Assembly: GCA_030067835.1 (NCBI GenBank)
Contig: CP092441.1
Coordinates: forward strand, 3,286,001-3,350,000
Direction of reading: 5' to 3'
Length of the DNA stretch: 64,000 nucleotides
Source: Chakrabartyella piscis
GTDB taxonomy: Bacteria > Bacillota > Clostridia > Lachnospirales > Anaerotignaceae
The notes under the pieces are model-generated. The model did not search any database. It was not told the DNA's origin and saw only the letters and a program-made list of their open reading frames with translations. Below, one piece after another: positions 53,193 to 62,115 of the stretch; positions within the stretch are counted from its first letter, which is position 1; every line of letters starts with the position of its first letter. A program made the position numbers and the translations under genes.

Positions 53193-53379
53193 TTATCCAC
53201 ACAAACAAGCACTTATCCACACATTTTCTGTGGATAACTCAAAACTCTCCACACTAGATATAGTGTACAAACTCTGTAAACTGACATAAATATAGATGAT
53301 TTTCAACCAAAATTTGGAATTTGACACCATTTTTCCTATCCTATCGCAATAGCATGTGGAAAACTGCCACTTATCCACA
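53193..53379. promoter_or_regulatory. Cluster of four perfect DnaA boxes
   Basis: TTATCCACA at 53193-53201, 53213-53221 and 53371-53379 on the plus strand and at 53229-53237 on the minus strand. TGTGGAAAA at 53354-53362 is a near match. Spacing is 20 and 16 bp in the first three, with an AT-rich 130-bp stretch before the fourth. Confidence 0.7.
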
Positions 53380-53383
53380 ACCT

Positions 53384-54400
53384 TCATTTGGTTTCATCTG
53401 TTGATATGTTTGTCTTTTTTCTACCTTCCAAAATACCATATAACAAAAGTCCACCTAGCATTCCACCAATATGACCCATATTGTCTGTAGTGGTGTTGGT
53501 GAAGCCCATTGCCACTGCATAAATCACAAAAATCATCAAAGTTGCATGATTCATACGTCCACGTCCCAAATTTCCATATTTTTTGGTGTAAAGCAAAGCC
53601 ATCATCATCATGCCAAACAATCCACCAGATGCACCAAGGGAATAGACATCCTGACACAAAATGCTGGCAATGCCACAGGTCAACCCACAGAACAAATACA
53701 TCAATAGAAACTTCTTATGCCCCAAAATACGCTCCATTTGTATGCCAAAATAATACAAAATGACACCATTGCTGAACAAATGCATCCAACCTGAATGCAA
53801 AAACATAGCTGTCACAAAGCGGTATATTTCCCCTTGGAAAACAGCACTTCGCTTCAATGCAAAGGTTTGTACCATAACACCACCAAAGTCCAAGAAATGC
53901 ATCGCCAGAAACACAAGCAAACAAATCACTGCAATATGTAAACATACAAAGGGCTTGTCCGCTTTTGGCATTGCAACCTTGAGTTTTTCAACAGGTGTAT
54001 TGGAAATGGATTGCTGCAACAATTTTTCGATACCAATGAGCTTAGATGGATCGCCTGTTCTTGGAGTCACTTTGCCCGTTTCTGTGTCAAACCACCAATA
54101 AACAGAATGGATTTCTTCCCTATAGGCTTCTTCTATGATTGGGATTTCCTGTTCTGTGTGGATGAATAGACGCACCAAATGGGTACATTGCAATTTTGGC
54201 AACATACCCTCTAATGTTTTTGTGTGGTGTAGCATAATCGCCGGTATCTCTGTACCTTCTACGCAACAAATGCAGTATAAAACTGGATTTTCCATCCTTG
54301 TAAACAATCCCACCACAGGAAAACCACTTCGCTCTTTCACTTGAGAAAACCCATGTGTCACCATTTGATTTTGGAATTGTGTCAACCATTTTTCTGACAA
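53384..54400 (-). CDS. Rhomboid-family intramembrane serine protease
   Basis: 338 residues from a TTG at 54400 (GAGGTGAT site). The N-terminal cytosolic domain (about 1-145) contains a Cys pair (LYCICCVEG). The rhomboid core (about 150-330) has FLHSGWMHLFSNG (200-212), the catalytic Ser258 in SLGASGGLFGM and the catalytic His310 in MGHIGGMLGG. The Ser-His dyad cleaves membrane helices; substrates are unknown. Similar in size to B. subtilis GluP. The DnaA-box cluster lies directly after its stop. Confidence 0.93.
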   Translation of the reverse strand: MSEKWLTQFQNQMVTHGFSQVKERSGFPVVGLFTRMENPVLYCICCVEGTEIPAIMLHHTKTLEGMLPKLQCTHLVRLFIHTEQEIPIIEEAYREEIHSVYWWFDTETGKVTPRTGDPSKLIGIEKLLQQSISNTPVEKLKVAMPKADKPFVCLHIAVICLLVFLAMHFLDFGGVMVQTFALKRSAVFQGEIYRFVTAMFLHSGWMHLFSNGVILYYFGIQMERILGHKKFLLMYLFCGLTCGIASILCQDVYSLGASGGLFGMMMMALLYTKKYGNLGRGRMNHATLMIFVIYAVAMGFTNTTTDNMGHIGGMLGGLLLYGILEGRKKTNISTDETK

Positions 54401-55278
54401 AATATCACCTCGTTTGTATGTAAATTTTCTTATGTTTTGAATGAATGTTATGCTTATAATGTGTAGTATCGTTTATTTTGTAGGGGTGATGTTTCGTCAC
54501 CCGTTTGGATATTTATGAATTAATTTTAGATTGGGATTTATTCACTGTTTAGAACTTTTCAGACCTTACTTTTTGACACCAAAAAGTAACAAAAAGTGCC
54601 ACTACTTCCGAAGCGTGGAGCACGGTTCAAGGGGGCTGCGACCCCTCGAAACTCCTTTGCAAGGTGAAATCCTATAGGTTCGAGAATAAATTGAAATTCA
54701 AGAAAACTTCCTTCATGGCTAGAGATGCTTATTGAAATTCCTACAAATAACAATTTAGAGGATTCCGCTTTGCAATCAAAGGCTGAGTAGGAACCAAAAG
54801 TCATCTGATAAATTATTTAATTCTAATAGCGGTATGTCGAGGACGCCATCCCCTACAAAACCCACAATAACGCTTTTAGAACCAGTAATCAAGAGGTGAG
54901 GGGCTTGTCACTCACGGTCTAATCGTAGGATTTACACCACTAACCATCTGTCTGTCGGGGGTATTTTTAAGGACTCACCGCCAAAGATATGGCGGTCACC
55001 GTAGGTGATTTTGCTTGCAAAATGATGACCCGTCGAGTTAGACCCCTTTAAATCGGGGCTCCACGCCTTCGAAACGAGTGGTGGTTTTGGGGTACCTTTT
55101 GCCACCAAAAGGTACGGTATAAAAAGCTCTATATTTGAAAAAATTATTGCCTCAAATTCTTGCCACTTAACTACCTGCTTCACTACACATTATATAAATA
55201 ACCTTCATCACCAATATCACCCTAAGATAATTCTATCATATCACAAATGAGGATTTTGTGTCAAAAAACAACGCTCAT
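54401..55278. repeat. 878-bp gene-poor region with inverted repeat blocks
   Basis: R1 at about 54479-54505 and 54829-54858. A block near 54570-54660 (CCGAAGCGTGGAGC...GGGGGCTGCGACCCCTCGAAA) recurs inverted near 55040-55125 (CGAAGGCGTGGAGCCCCGATTTAAAGGGGTC on the minus strand). Both ends carry a CTTTTTG/CTTTTGGTG...AAAAGGTAC-like outer arm. The CCGCC block (54973-55032) also occurs at 43145-43205. A frame of about 80 codons runs through the left block but lacks a ribosome site. Nothing else seen. Confidence 0.6.
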
Positions 55279-55521
55279 TTACAAGAATATAGACAATGCC
55301 AAAAGACCTAGAAACCCTGGAATACCAAGGATACCCACCGTCAAACAAGTGTATAAATTCAAACCCAAAGCAAACCCAATTTGATTTGCAACCAACAAGC
55401 AACCACTACCCACCAAAGCAGATACCCCAAAACCCAAAATAGATTTGATTGTGTTTTTTTGTGTTGCCAAAAGCAAAAATATCAAACAACCACCAATCAA
55501 TGTAGGCAATACATATGTCAT
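55279..55521 (-). CDS. bofA: BofA-family sigma-K processing inhibitor
   Basis: 80 residues from the ATG at 55521 (AGGGGG site). Two to three hydrophobic helices and the family ending NLYTCLTVGILGIPGFLGLLALSIFL. In B. subtilis BofA sits in the outer forespore membrane and restrains SpoIVFB, delaying sigma-K activation. It is the last gene of the conserved dnaX-ybaB-recR-yaaL-bofA block and starts ten bases after yaaL. Confidence 0.88.
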   Translation of the reverse strand: MTYVLPTLIGGCLIFLLLATQKNTIKSILGFGVSALVGSGCLLVANQIGFALGLNLYTCLTVGILGIPGFLGLLALSIFL

Positions 55522-55531
55522 AAAATACCCC

Positions 55532-55771
55532 CTATCCAATGCGTTTTTGCATTGCTGTCAAACCCATCTCTTTTGCCTGATGCAAGAAAAATTCATATCG
55601 TTTCTGGAGTGCAATCAATTCATGGATATAGCTATCAATCAAACGTTCATCTGTTGCAGCAGAAAACCCTTGTTTTGCACAGGAAATCTGCTCTTGTACC
55701 TCTGTAATTGCTGCCAAAATCGCAAAGCCTTCTGCCTGCAAATCCAAATTTTGACCTTTTTGTTTCGCCAT
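55532..55771 (-). CDS. yaaL: DUF2508 family protein (YaaL-like)
   Basis: 79 residues, mostly alpha-helical, with no membrane segment (GFAILAAITEVQEQISCAKQGFSAATDERLIDSYIHELIALQKRYEFFLHQAKEMGL). Recognised mainly by size, the YIHEL...RYEFLL-type core and its fixed place between recR and bofA, as in Bacillus yaaL. Function unknown. GGAGG site. Confidence 0.8.
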   Translation of the reverse strand: MAKQKGQNLDLQAEGFAILAAITEVQEQISCAKQGFSAATDERLIDSYIHELIALQKRYEFFLHQAKEMGLTAMQKRIG

Positions 55772-55799
55772 AAAAAAATCCCTCCTTTTCCCATAATAT

Positions 55800-55998
55800 A
55801 AGCAGAAAAGAAAGGAATTATTCCTAGATGTATTAATTTTGTATGCAGAATATAACGGTCAATTCGTGAATCGCCCCTACAATACAGCAAATTTCGATTT
55901 CGTGGCAATTTATGACGGTACAATGAGGGCATTGTACCCTACACTACATCTATTTTGATGCGCAGTCCTTCACCATTCACCATTAGTCATTAGTCTTT
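55800..55998. repeat. Two R1 hairpins between recR and yaaL
   Basis: About 55855-55882 (GGTCAATTCGTGAATCGCCCC) and 55914-55943 (GTACAATGAGGGCATTGTAC). They break an otherwise tight operon. Confidence 0.65.
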
Positions 55999-56595
55999 TT
56001 ACAGCTCTCGTCTACCTTCCAAAGCTCTGGACAGGGTAATTTCATCCACATATTCCAAATCGCCACCAACAGGCACACCATTTGCAATACGAGTCACCAT
56101 AACCCCCAAAGGTTTGATGAGTTTGCTGATGTACATTGCAGTTGCTTCCCCTTCTACATTGGGATTTGTGGCAAGAATCACTTCCTCCACTTCGTCTGTG
56201 ATACGAGAAAGCAATTCCTTGATGCGAATGTCATTGGGTCCCACACCAATCATCGGTGAAATGGCACCATGAAGCACATGATACACACCATGAAATTCTT
56301 TGGTGCGTTCATAAGCTGCCATATCCCTAGGGTCTTCCACCACCATAATCACCTTGTGGTTACGTTTTTCATTGGCACACACAGAGCAAATATCTTCTTC
56401 TGTCAAATTGCAACAAACAGAACAATATTTCACCTGATCCTTTGCATCCAAAATGGCTTCCGACAACGCCACAACCGACTCACGTGGCATATCCAAGATA
56501 TGAAAAGCAAGTCTTTGTGCCGATTTGCCACCAATGCCTGGAAGTGCTGCCAGTTCTGCAATCAAACGTGTCACTGGATTTCCATAAATATTCAT
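55999..56595 (-). CDS. recR: Recombination mediator RecR
   Basis: 198 residues. N-terminal helix-hairpin-helix ([20 protein letters not shown], 15-34), a C4 zinc finger ([16 protein letters not shown], about 58-73), a TOPRIM domain ([18 protein letters not shown], then [15 protein letters not shown]), and the C-terminal [26 protein letters not shown] with the Walker-like ending. It loads RecA at gaps with RecF/RecO. 22 bases after ybaB. Confidence 0.97.
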   Translation of the reverse strand: MNIYGNPVTRLIAELAALPGIGGKSAQRLAFHILDMPRESVVALSEAILDAKDQVKYCSVCCNLTEEDICSVCANEKRNHKVIMVVEDPRDMAAYERTKEFHGVYHVLHGAISPMIGVGPNDIRIKELLSRITDEVEEVILATNPNVEGEATAMYISKLIKPLGVMVTRIANGVPVGGDLEYVDEITLSRALEGRREL

Positions 56596-56617
56596 AGAGA
56601 AACCTCCATTTATGGGA

Positions 56618-56959
56618 TTAGAATCCCATACCGCCTGTCATGCCACCCATTTCTTTGTTGTAGACTTCTTCCACTTGACGAATTGCTTCGTTGACAGCAG
56701 ACATCACCAAATCTTCCAACATTTCCACATCATCAGGATCTACCACATCTGGGTCCAATTTCAATTCCAAGATTTCTTTTTTACCAGAAATGACAACTTT
56801 CACAGCACCGCCACCACTTGTCATTTCAAATGTTTTCTTTGCCATTTCTTCTTGTTTTTGTTCCATTTGTTTTTGCATTTTTTGGGCTTGTTTCATCAAG
56901 TTGTTCATGTTCATACCGCCCATACCGCCACCCATTCCTGGGTATCCACCTCTAGCCAT
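56618..56959 (-). CDS. YbaB/EbfC nucleoid-associated protein
   Basis: 113 residues. A Gly/Met-rich start ([37 protein letters not shown]), the core [50 protein letters not shown], and a Gly-rich end. The dimer binds DNA as a small nucleoid protein. The classical position between dnaX and recR supports the call. GGAGG site. Confidence 0.95.
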   Translation of the reverse strand: MARGGYPGMGGGMGGMNMNNLMKQAQKMQKQMEQKQEEMAKKTFEMTSGGGAVKVVISGKKEILELKLDPDVVDPDDVEMLEDLVMSAVNEAIRQVEEVYNKEMGGMTGGMGF

Positions 56960-57137
56960 TTGTTTGTCCTCCTATTGTTTGGTTGATTTATATTATTTTT
57001 TATTGTTTGTATTGGTTAAGATTCTTCGTCGTTTTACGGGCGAGCAATGCTCGCCCCTACAGAATGACAGTACTCCTATGCTTGTCATTCCGAATGTAAT
57101 GAGGAATCTTGGTTTTCAACTATTCATTATTCACTCT
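56960..57137. repeat. R1 and R2 repeats between dnaX and ybaB
   Basis: An R1 (CGGGCGAGCAATGCTCGCCCC) at about 57036-57062 lies between R2 pieces at 57020 and 57085-57115. Confidence 0.7.
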
Positions 57138-58736
57138 TCACTGTTCGTCAAAGTATTCTGCATCTGGGATTGCATCGAACAAGCCACCCCAATCGTCATC
57201 CACTTCATCATTTGCATCGCCATAGGTTGCTTTTTTCCATGTGTCATATTGTTTTTTGGAAATGACGCTAACTGCAAAGTTCTTTTCCATTTCACGTTCG
57301 ATCAAATCCTCAACTGTGGTCAGGCGTTTTTCTACCATTTGCACATGCACTTCTTCTTCGCAAAGCAAATACACCACATCATCATCTTTAAAGGCGATTT
57401 CTGCACCCTTTATAATGGGTTTCAGCAATGGGTCTTTGCATTCGCTACAAATCAGTTGCCATTGTTGCACCAGTTTCTGTTTTTCTTCGTCCAATGGTTT
57501 TTGTTTCACCTTTGGTTTTGGTGGTGCTTTTGGTTTTTGGGGTTCTGCTGATGGGGTTTGTTGCACCATCACTTTCACACCTTCTGCCACTTTACGTTCC
57601 AAAGATGCAAGCCTACCCATAAGTGCTGTCACATCCGTTTCTGTCCAAGGTGCGCAGATACGCAACACCTCAATTTCCAGTAAAATACGTTCATTGGTTG
57701 CATAACGTAGTTCACTTTGCAAACGTGAGAAACGTTCGATCATATACAATGCTTCTTGTGGCGATAGATGTGCTTTTTCTGCCACAAAGCTATTTTTATC
57801 TTCTTCTGAAATATCCAAAACACCTTGCAAATCAGGCAATGTATGCACCAACAAGAAATTACGGAGGTGTGTCAAATAATCCCCTACAAATTGCTTGATG
57901 TTGCGACCAGATTGCATCATTTTCTCCACAATCAACATGACAGATGCACTGTTTTTACTGCCAAGAGCTTCTGTCAGTTCAAAGAAAATGGACTGGTCTA
58001 CAGCGCCTGTCAAATCCACAATTTTATCCAAAGTGAGCAGTTCATCGCCATAAAAAGCCAAGCATTGATCCAAAATACTCAAGGAATCACGCATAGAGCC
58101 ATCGCCCAAACGAGCCACATGACGCACTGCTTCTTCTGTGACGTTTCTGCCTTCTTCTGCCAAATATCCCATCAATGTATGTGCGATATCTTCGGTGGTG
58201 ATACGTCTGAAATCGAAACGCTGACAACGAGATAATATGGTTTGTGGTACCTTTTGTGGGTCTGTGGTTGCCAAGATAAACATAACATGCTCAGGTGGTT
58301 CTTCCAATGTTTTCAACAATGCGTTGAATGCACTATTGGAGAGCATATGCACCTCATCGATGATGTAGACCTTATATTTGCCTTGCGCTGGTGGATATTT
58401 CACTTCTTCACGGATTTCACGGACATTTTCCACACCATTATTGGAGGCTGCGTCCAATTCCATGACGTTGACGCTTCTACCTTCCAGCATATCCCTACAC
58501 AAAATACATTCGTTGCAAGGGTTGCCATCTTCGTCTGGATGCAAGCAGTTCATAGCACGTGAGAAAATCTTTGCTGTGGAAGTTTTGCCTGTACCACGTG
58601 TGCCACAAAAGAGGTATGCATGGGATACCCTGCCTGTTTTCATTTGGTTTTGCAATGTTTTCACAATATGTTCCTGACCGATGACACCGTCAAATGTGTC
58701 TGGTCTGAATTTACGATATAGTGCGGTATAAGCCAA
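57138..58736 (-). CDS. dnaX: DNA polymerase III subunits gamma and tau
   Basis: 532 residues starting at a TTG (58736) six bases behind AAAGGAGG; the nearby ATG is out of frame. Clamp-loader AAA+ motifs: Walker A GTRGTGKT (45-52), zinc site Cys64/74/77/80, Walker B VYIIDEVHML and sensor 1 ILATTDPQKVPQTILSRCQRFDF. The tail (about 370-532) has a Pro/Lys-rich linker (PQKPKAPPKPKVKQKP) and the tau domain. No slippery A-run for a gamma frameshift stood out. Heads the ybaB-recR-yaaL-bofA group. Confidence 0.96.
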   Translation of the reverse strand: MAYTALYRKFRPDTFDGVIGQEHIVKTLQNQMKTGRVSHAYLFCGTRGTGKTSTAKIFSRAMNCLHPDEDGNPCNECILCRDMLEGRSVNVMELDAASNNGVENVREIREEVKYPPAQGKYKVYIIDEVHMLSNSAFNALLKTLEEPPEHVMFILATTDPQKVPQTILSRCQRFDFRRITTEDIAHTLMGYLAEEGRNVTEEAVRHVARLGDGSMRDSLSILDQCLAFYGDELLTLDKIVDLTGAVDQSIFFELTEALGSKNSASVMLIVEKMMQSGRNIKQFVGDYLTHLRNFLLVHTLPDLQGVLDISEEDKNSFVAEKAHLSPQEALYMIERFSRLQSELRYATNERILLEIEVLRICAPWTETDVTALMGRLASLERKVAEGVKVMVQQTPSAEPQKPKAPPKPKVKQKPLDEEKQKLVQQWQLICSECKDPLLKPIIKGAEIAFKDDDVVYLLCEEEVHVQMVEKRLTTVEDLIEREMEKNFAVSVISKKQYDTWKKATYGDANDEVDDDWGGLFDAIPDAEYFDEQ

Positions 58737-58873
58737 AGCATTTCCTCCTTTCTGAAGTCAAGATCAAAAGAGTAAGACCTTGGGACGCTGTCCCAAACTC
58801 TGCAATCCTTTGAAAAGGCTTGACCTAAACTTTATTATGCGAAAACTACGTTTCCGCTGTAAGGTTGATTGAT
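58737..58873. repeat. R3 repeat
   Basis: GACCTTGGGACGCTGTCCCAAA followed by AATCCTTTGAAAAGGCTTG and GCGAAAACTACGTTTCCGC; the same order occurs at 8872-8955. Confidence 0.7.
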
Positions 58874-59398
58874 TTATGTTGTATAATAGCAGTCCAATTC
58901 CCATTTGATGGGGTTAGTGTCTATGTATTGCCAAATTTCTTCATAGGATGTTTGGTTGCGTATGACGTGTTCGTGGTAGCTTCGTTGCCAGATGGATTCT
59001 CCACATTTTTTATTGGAAAACCGTTTCAATGTAGATACCATGCTAGGAATCCTTGCATTTGCCCTTGTAGGGGTTGGCGTCCTCGACAATCCGTTTTTTT
59101 TATTTTCAATATGAACAATCATATGAATATGATTTGGCATGATGATATATTTGGGAATTTCCACATCATCATAGGTTTTTGCAATATCCAATATTGTTTG
59201 TTCCACGATTTTGCCATAATGGGATAGCATAATAAACGGGATGTCGAGGACGCCATCCCCTACAATATCACCCGTATCCATTCCAATGTCACCCAATATA
59301 CATTTTTTATTTTGAGTGCAAATGGTAATAAAATATGCACCATTTTGGCTATAATCATAGGATTGCAATCGCAATGATTTTCGTTTTGGTAATTCCAT
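58874..59398 (-). CDS. REP-associated tyrosine transposase (RAYT), copy 2
   Basis: 174 residues. Shares [21 protein letters not shown] with copy 1. HUH motif MPNHIHMIV (about 90-98). C-terminal IWQRSYHEHVIRNQTSYEEIWQYIDTNPIKWELD is textbook RAYT. Two R1 hairpins are read in frame: about 59239-59264 (encoding IVGDGVLDIPF, between the first beta strands) and about 59064-59092 (encoding LSRTPTPTRANARIP, just after the HUH strand). These are not the sites occupied in copy 1. The frame is intact. AAGGATGAT site. Confidence 0.9.
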   Translation of the reverse strand: MELPKRKSLRLQSYDYSQNGAYFITICTQNKKCILGDIGMDTGDIVGDGVLDIPFIMLSHYGKIVEQTILDIAKTYDDVEIPKYIIMPNHIHMIVHIENKKNGLSRTPTPTRANARIPSMVSTLKRFSNKKCGESIWQRSYHEHVIRNQTSYEEIWQYIDTNPIKWELDCYYTT

Positions 59399-59559
59399 AG
59401 AATCATCCTTTTATACAGGACAGCAATGCTATCCCCTACATTCTATATTTGCGTTCCCCCATCCTCCGCAAAAATATAATTTTTGCCAAATAATCGGGTC
59501 CAGCGTCGCACGCTGGTAGGGGTGTTGGGGACTAGTCCCCAAGGTCTTATCTCTTGACC
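59399..59559. repeat. R1 and R3 repeats
   Basis: R1 at about 59413-59440 (GGACAGC..GCTATCCCC). R3 at about 59503-59560 (AGCGTCGCACGCT, then GTTGGGGACTAGTCCCCAAGGTCTTA) abuts the ychF stop, as its relative abuts alaS at 28009-28070. Confidence 0.7.
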
Positions 59560-60657
59560 TTACACATTGAATCTGAAGAGTACCACATCTCCATCTTTCA
59601 TGACGTATTCCTTGCCTTCAGAACGCATTAAGCCTTGTTCTTTGGCTGCTGTATTGGAGCCTACACGCATCAAATCATCATAAGCAACGATTTCTGCACG
59701 AATGAATCCACGTTCAAAGTCAGTATGGATTTTACCAGCTGCTTGTGGTGCTTTTGTGCCGAGTGTAATGGTCCAAGCACGTGTTTCTTGTGGTCCTGCT
59801 GTCAAATAACTAATCAAACCAAGGAGTTTATAGCTAGCAGCAATCAAACGATCCAAGCCACTTGCATCCACACCAAGGTCTGCCAAGAATTCTTTTTTAT
59901 CTTCTTCGTCCAAATCAGAAATTTCTTCTTCGATTTTCGCACAAAGTACAAATACTTCATTGCTTTCTGCTGCTGCATAGTCACGCACTTTACCAACCAA
60001 TTCATTGGATGCGCCATCATCCGCCAAATCATCTTCCATAACATTGGCTGCATACAACACAGGTTTGCTGGTGAGCAATGTCAAGCTATCGATAAAGGCT
60101 TGGTCTTCTGGTGTTTCAATTTCCATGGTTCTTGCAGAAAGTCCACCTTCCAAAACGTCTTTGAGTTGTTGCATCAAATCCATTTCGTGTTGCAAAGATT
60201 TATCTGCTTTTGCCAACTTACCTGTTTTTGCAATACGTCTTTCCAAGATTTCCAAATCAGAGAAAATCAACTCCAAATTAATGGTTTCGATATCACGGAT
60301 TGGGTCTACAGAACCATCCACATGGACAACGTTTGCATCTTCAAAACAACGCACCACGTGTACAATGGCATCCACTTCACGAATGTGTGACAAGAATTTA
60401 TTGCCAAGACCTTCCCCTTTGCTGGCACCACGCACCAAGCCTGCGATATCCACAAACTCAATGACTGCTGGCAAGATTTTCTTGGATTCATGCATTTTTG
60501 CCAATTCATCCAAACGTACGTCTGGAACAGGCACAACACCTACATTTGGGTCAATGGTACAAAATGGATAATTTGCTGCTTCTGCTTTGCCCAATGTCAT
60601 GGAGTTGAACAAGGTGCTTTTGCCTACGTTTGGCAAACCTACAATTCCTAATTTCAT
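59560..60657 (-). CDS. ychF: Redox-responsive ATPase YchF (Obg-like GTPase superfamily)
   Basis: 365 residues, full length. G1 loop GLPNVGKST (7-15), G3 DIAGLVRGASKGEGLGN (70-86), the altered G4 (NVMED) that gives ATP preference, and the C-terminal TGS domain (about 280-363: LISYLTAGPQETRAWTITLGTKAPQAAGKIHTDFERGFIRAEIV). It binds ribosomes and affects the oxidative response in other bacteria. Single gene. Confidence 0.96.
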   Translation of the reverse strand: MKLGIVGLPNVGKSTLFNSMTLGKAEAANYPFCTIDPNVGVVPVPDVRLDELAKMHESKKILPAVIEFVDIAGLVRGASKGEGLGNKFLSHIREVDAIVHVVRCFEDANVVHVDGSVDPIRDIETINLELIFSDLEILERRIAKTGKLAKADKSLQHEMDLMQQLKDVLEGGLSARTMEIETPEDQAFIDSLTLLTSKPVLYAANVMEDDLADDGASNELVGKVRDYAAAESNEVFVLCAKIEEEISDLDEEDKKEFLADLGVDASGLDRLIAASYKLLGLISYLTAGPQETRAWTITLGTKAPQAAGKIHTDFERGFIRAEIVAYDDLMRVGSNTAAKEQGLMRSEGKEYVMKDGDVVLFRFNV

Positions 60658-60947
60658 AATTTTCTTCCTCTCTTTTGCTTCTATAATGATATTGCGGGAA
60701 GATGGTATCTTCCCCTACGTCTGTTATATTTTTTGGGTTATCTTGTATTTTGTAACAATGAACAAAAACCAAGATCCTTCGTTTCACTCAGGATGACAAT
60801 ACATAAGCGTATACGTCATTCTGAGATATGGATACCCCATGATTTTATGTTCCGTATGATAAAAAACAGTTTTCTCTATCACTATTTTAGATTTTATTCC
60901 AGTCATTTTGTAGGGGTGCCCCTATGTGGGCACCCGTTTATGCCATT
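60658..60947. repeat. R1 and R2 repeats
   Basis: R1 at about 60694-60719 (GGGAAGATGGTATCTTCCCC) and 60910-60937 (GGGGTGCCCCTATGTGGGCACCC); R2 at about 60770-60825. No gene. Confidence 0.7.
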
Positions 60948-61745
60948 TCAATAGAAAAAGAACCAAACTGCCCAAGCACAAGTCAGCACCAAGCCAACAA
61001 AGCCTGCTTGCAAGCTATTGCGATCACGACGTTTCATATTGCCAATAAAGGGTTCTGTATTGAAGGTAGTGACATATTGACCACCTAAAATTCCAGTACG
61101 CACTTTGATTTGCAATAATTTTTCTTTTCTTAATAAATAATACATCCTTTTGGTCATACGGAAATGGTATGTAATTCCATTTTGGATGCCTTCTAGGAAA
61201 TACCCTTGTGCAACACCGTTTTCTACGCCACTTTCGTTGGTGATATAAAACTGGCATTCCAGCAAAGTGGTCATTTTACTTTTACAATAAATTCGGTCAA
61301 TTGCAGTATAGGTCATTTGGAAGAACGGTATGGTCAAACCAAGCATTGGTATAATGGTCAGCGCCATAGACCAGAAGTTTTCATCTTCATTGCCCCAACC
61401 TTGGATATTCAGCATATAGCCCTGGATTTGTGCCTGTGCATAGGTGTACAAAAACAATGCAAATACAGCCAAAAACAACAATACAATGGGAAGTGGATGT
61501 TTCTTCTGTTTCTTGACATTCCACATTTTTACATCCACAAAGCTACGTCTACACACAAAGAACATTCCAAAGCAAATGAGCACCATCAGACCATTGATTT
61601 CCATACCACTTTGGTAATTGATGACCATTGAAAAAATGGGTATCAGCCAAACACACATCAGTGTATAACCCAATCGCCCAGTGATGGAAGTCATATAGAC
61701 GCAACCATATGTTGTCAATACAATTAGAAAGCCTAGCCATTCCAT
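60948..61745 (-). CDS. Membrane protein of unknown function, 265 aa
   Basis: I do not recognise the family. Predicted helices lie at about 3-20, 25-43, 50-65, 85-103, 127-148 and 243-263. Between helices five and six is a soluble loop (about 150-240) with a small beta-rich domain (LECQFYITNESGVENGVAQGYFLEG; ITYHFRMTKRMYYLLRKEKLLQIKVRTGILGGQYVTTFN). Basic KKQKKHP follows helix 3. GGAGT site before the ATG. Stands alone, with repeats on both sides. Confidence 0.6.
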   Translation of the reverse strand: MEWLGFLIVLTTYGCVYMTSITGRLGYTLMCVWLIPIFSMVINYQSGMEINGLMVLICFGMFFVCRRSFVDVKMWNVKKQKKHPLPIVLLFLAVFALFLYTYAQAQIQGYMLNIQGWGNEDENFWSMALTIIPMLGLTIPFFQMTYTAIDRIYCKSKMTTLLECQFYITNESGVENGVAQGYFLEGIQNGITYHFRMTKRMYYLLRKEKLLQIKVRTGILGGQYVTTFNTEPFIGNMKRRDRNSLQAGFVGLVLTCAWAVWFFFY

Positions 61746-62115
61746 AGTTTACTCCTTGCTGTTGATTTGTTGTGTGTTACGGCGGCAGCAAGCCACCGCC
61801 CTACGATATCTCTTGTTTGAAGTTTGGTGTAACTGGAGGATGATATCCTCCTCTACGGTGTAGTGTATGTTTCAAATTGTTGTCATTCAGAGGAACATAG
61901 TAACGAAGAATCTTTGTTTACGGTTTGCGGTATGATGTGGGCATCATACCCTACGATGATTCTCGTTTCTGATGGTGCGGTTGATTCGTGAATCAACCCT
62001 ACGATTGCACCTCATTTGTAGGTTTCAATCCTTCACTATTCACCATTAGCCCTTAGTCGCTTTTCAAAGTCCTTCACCATTCACCATTAGTCCTTAGCCA
62101 GCAATCTTAGATTGC
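61746..62115. repeat. R1 and R2 repeats
   Basis: R1 at about 61778-61804 (GGCGGCAGCAAGCCACCGCCC), 61833-61857 (GGAGGATGATATCCTCCTC), 61928-61956 (GGTATGATGTGGGCATCATACC) and 61977-62003 (GGTTGATTC arm). R2 at about 61880-61915. No gene. Confidence 0.7.

Noticed and set aside
53193-53379. Chromosomal origin oriC
   Set aside because: Four perfect DnaA boxes are present, but dnaA/dnaN/rpmH and a strand-orientation switch are missing, so only a DnaA-binding cluster is claimed.
54559-54804. An 81-residue frame in the gene-poor region
   Set aside because: It runs through a dispersed repeat block, has no ribosome site and no recognisable fold.
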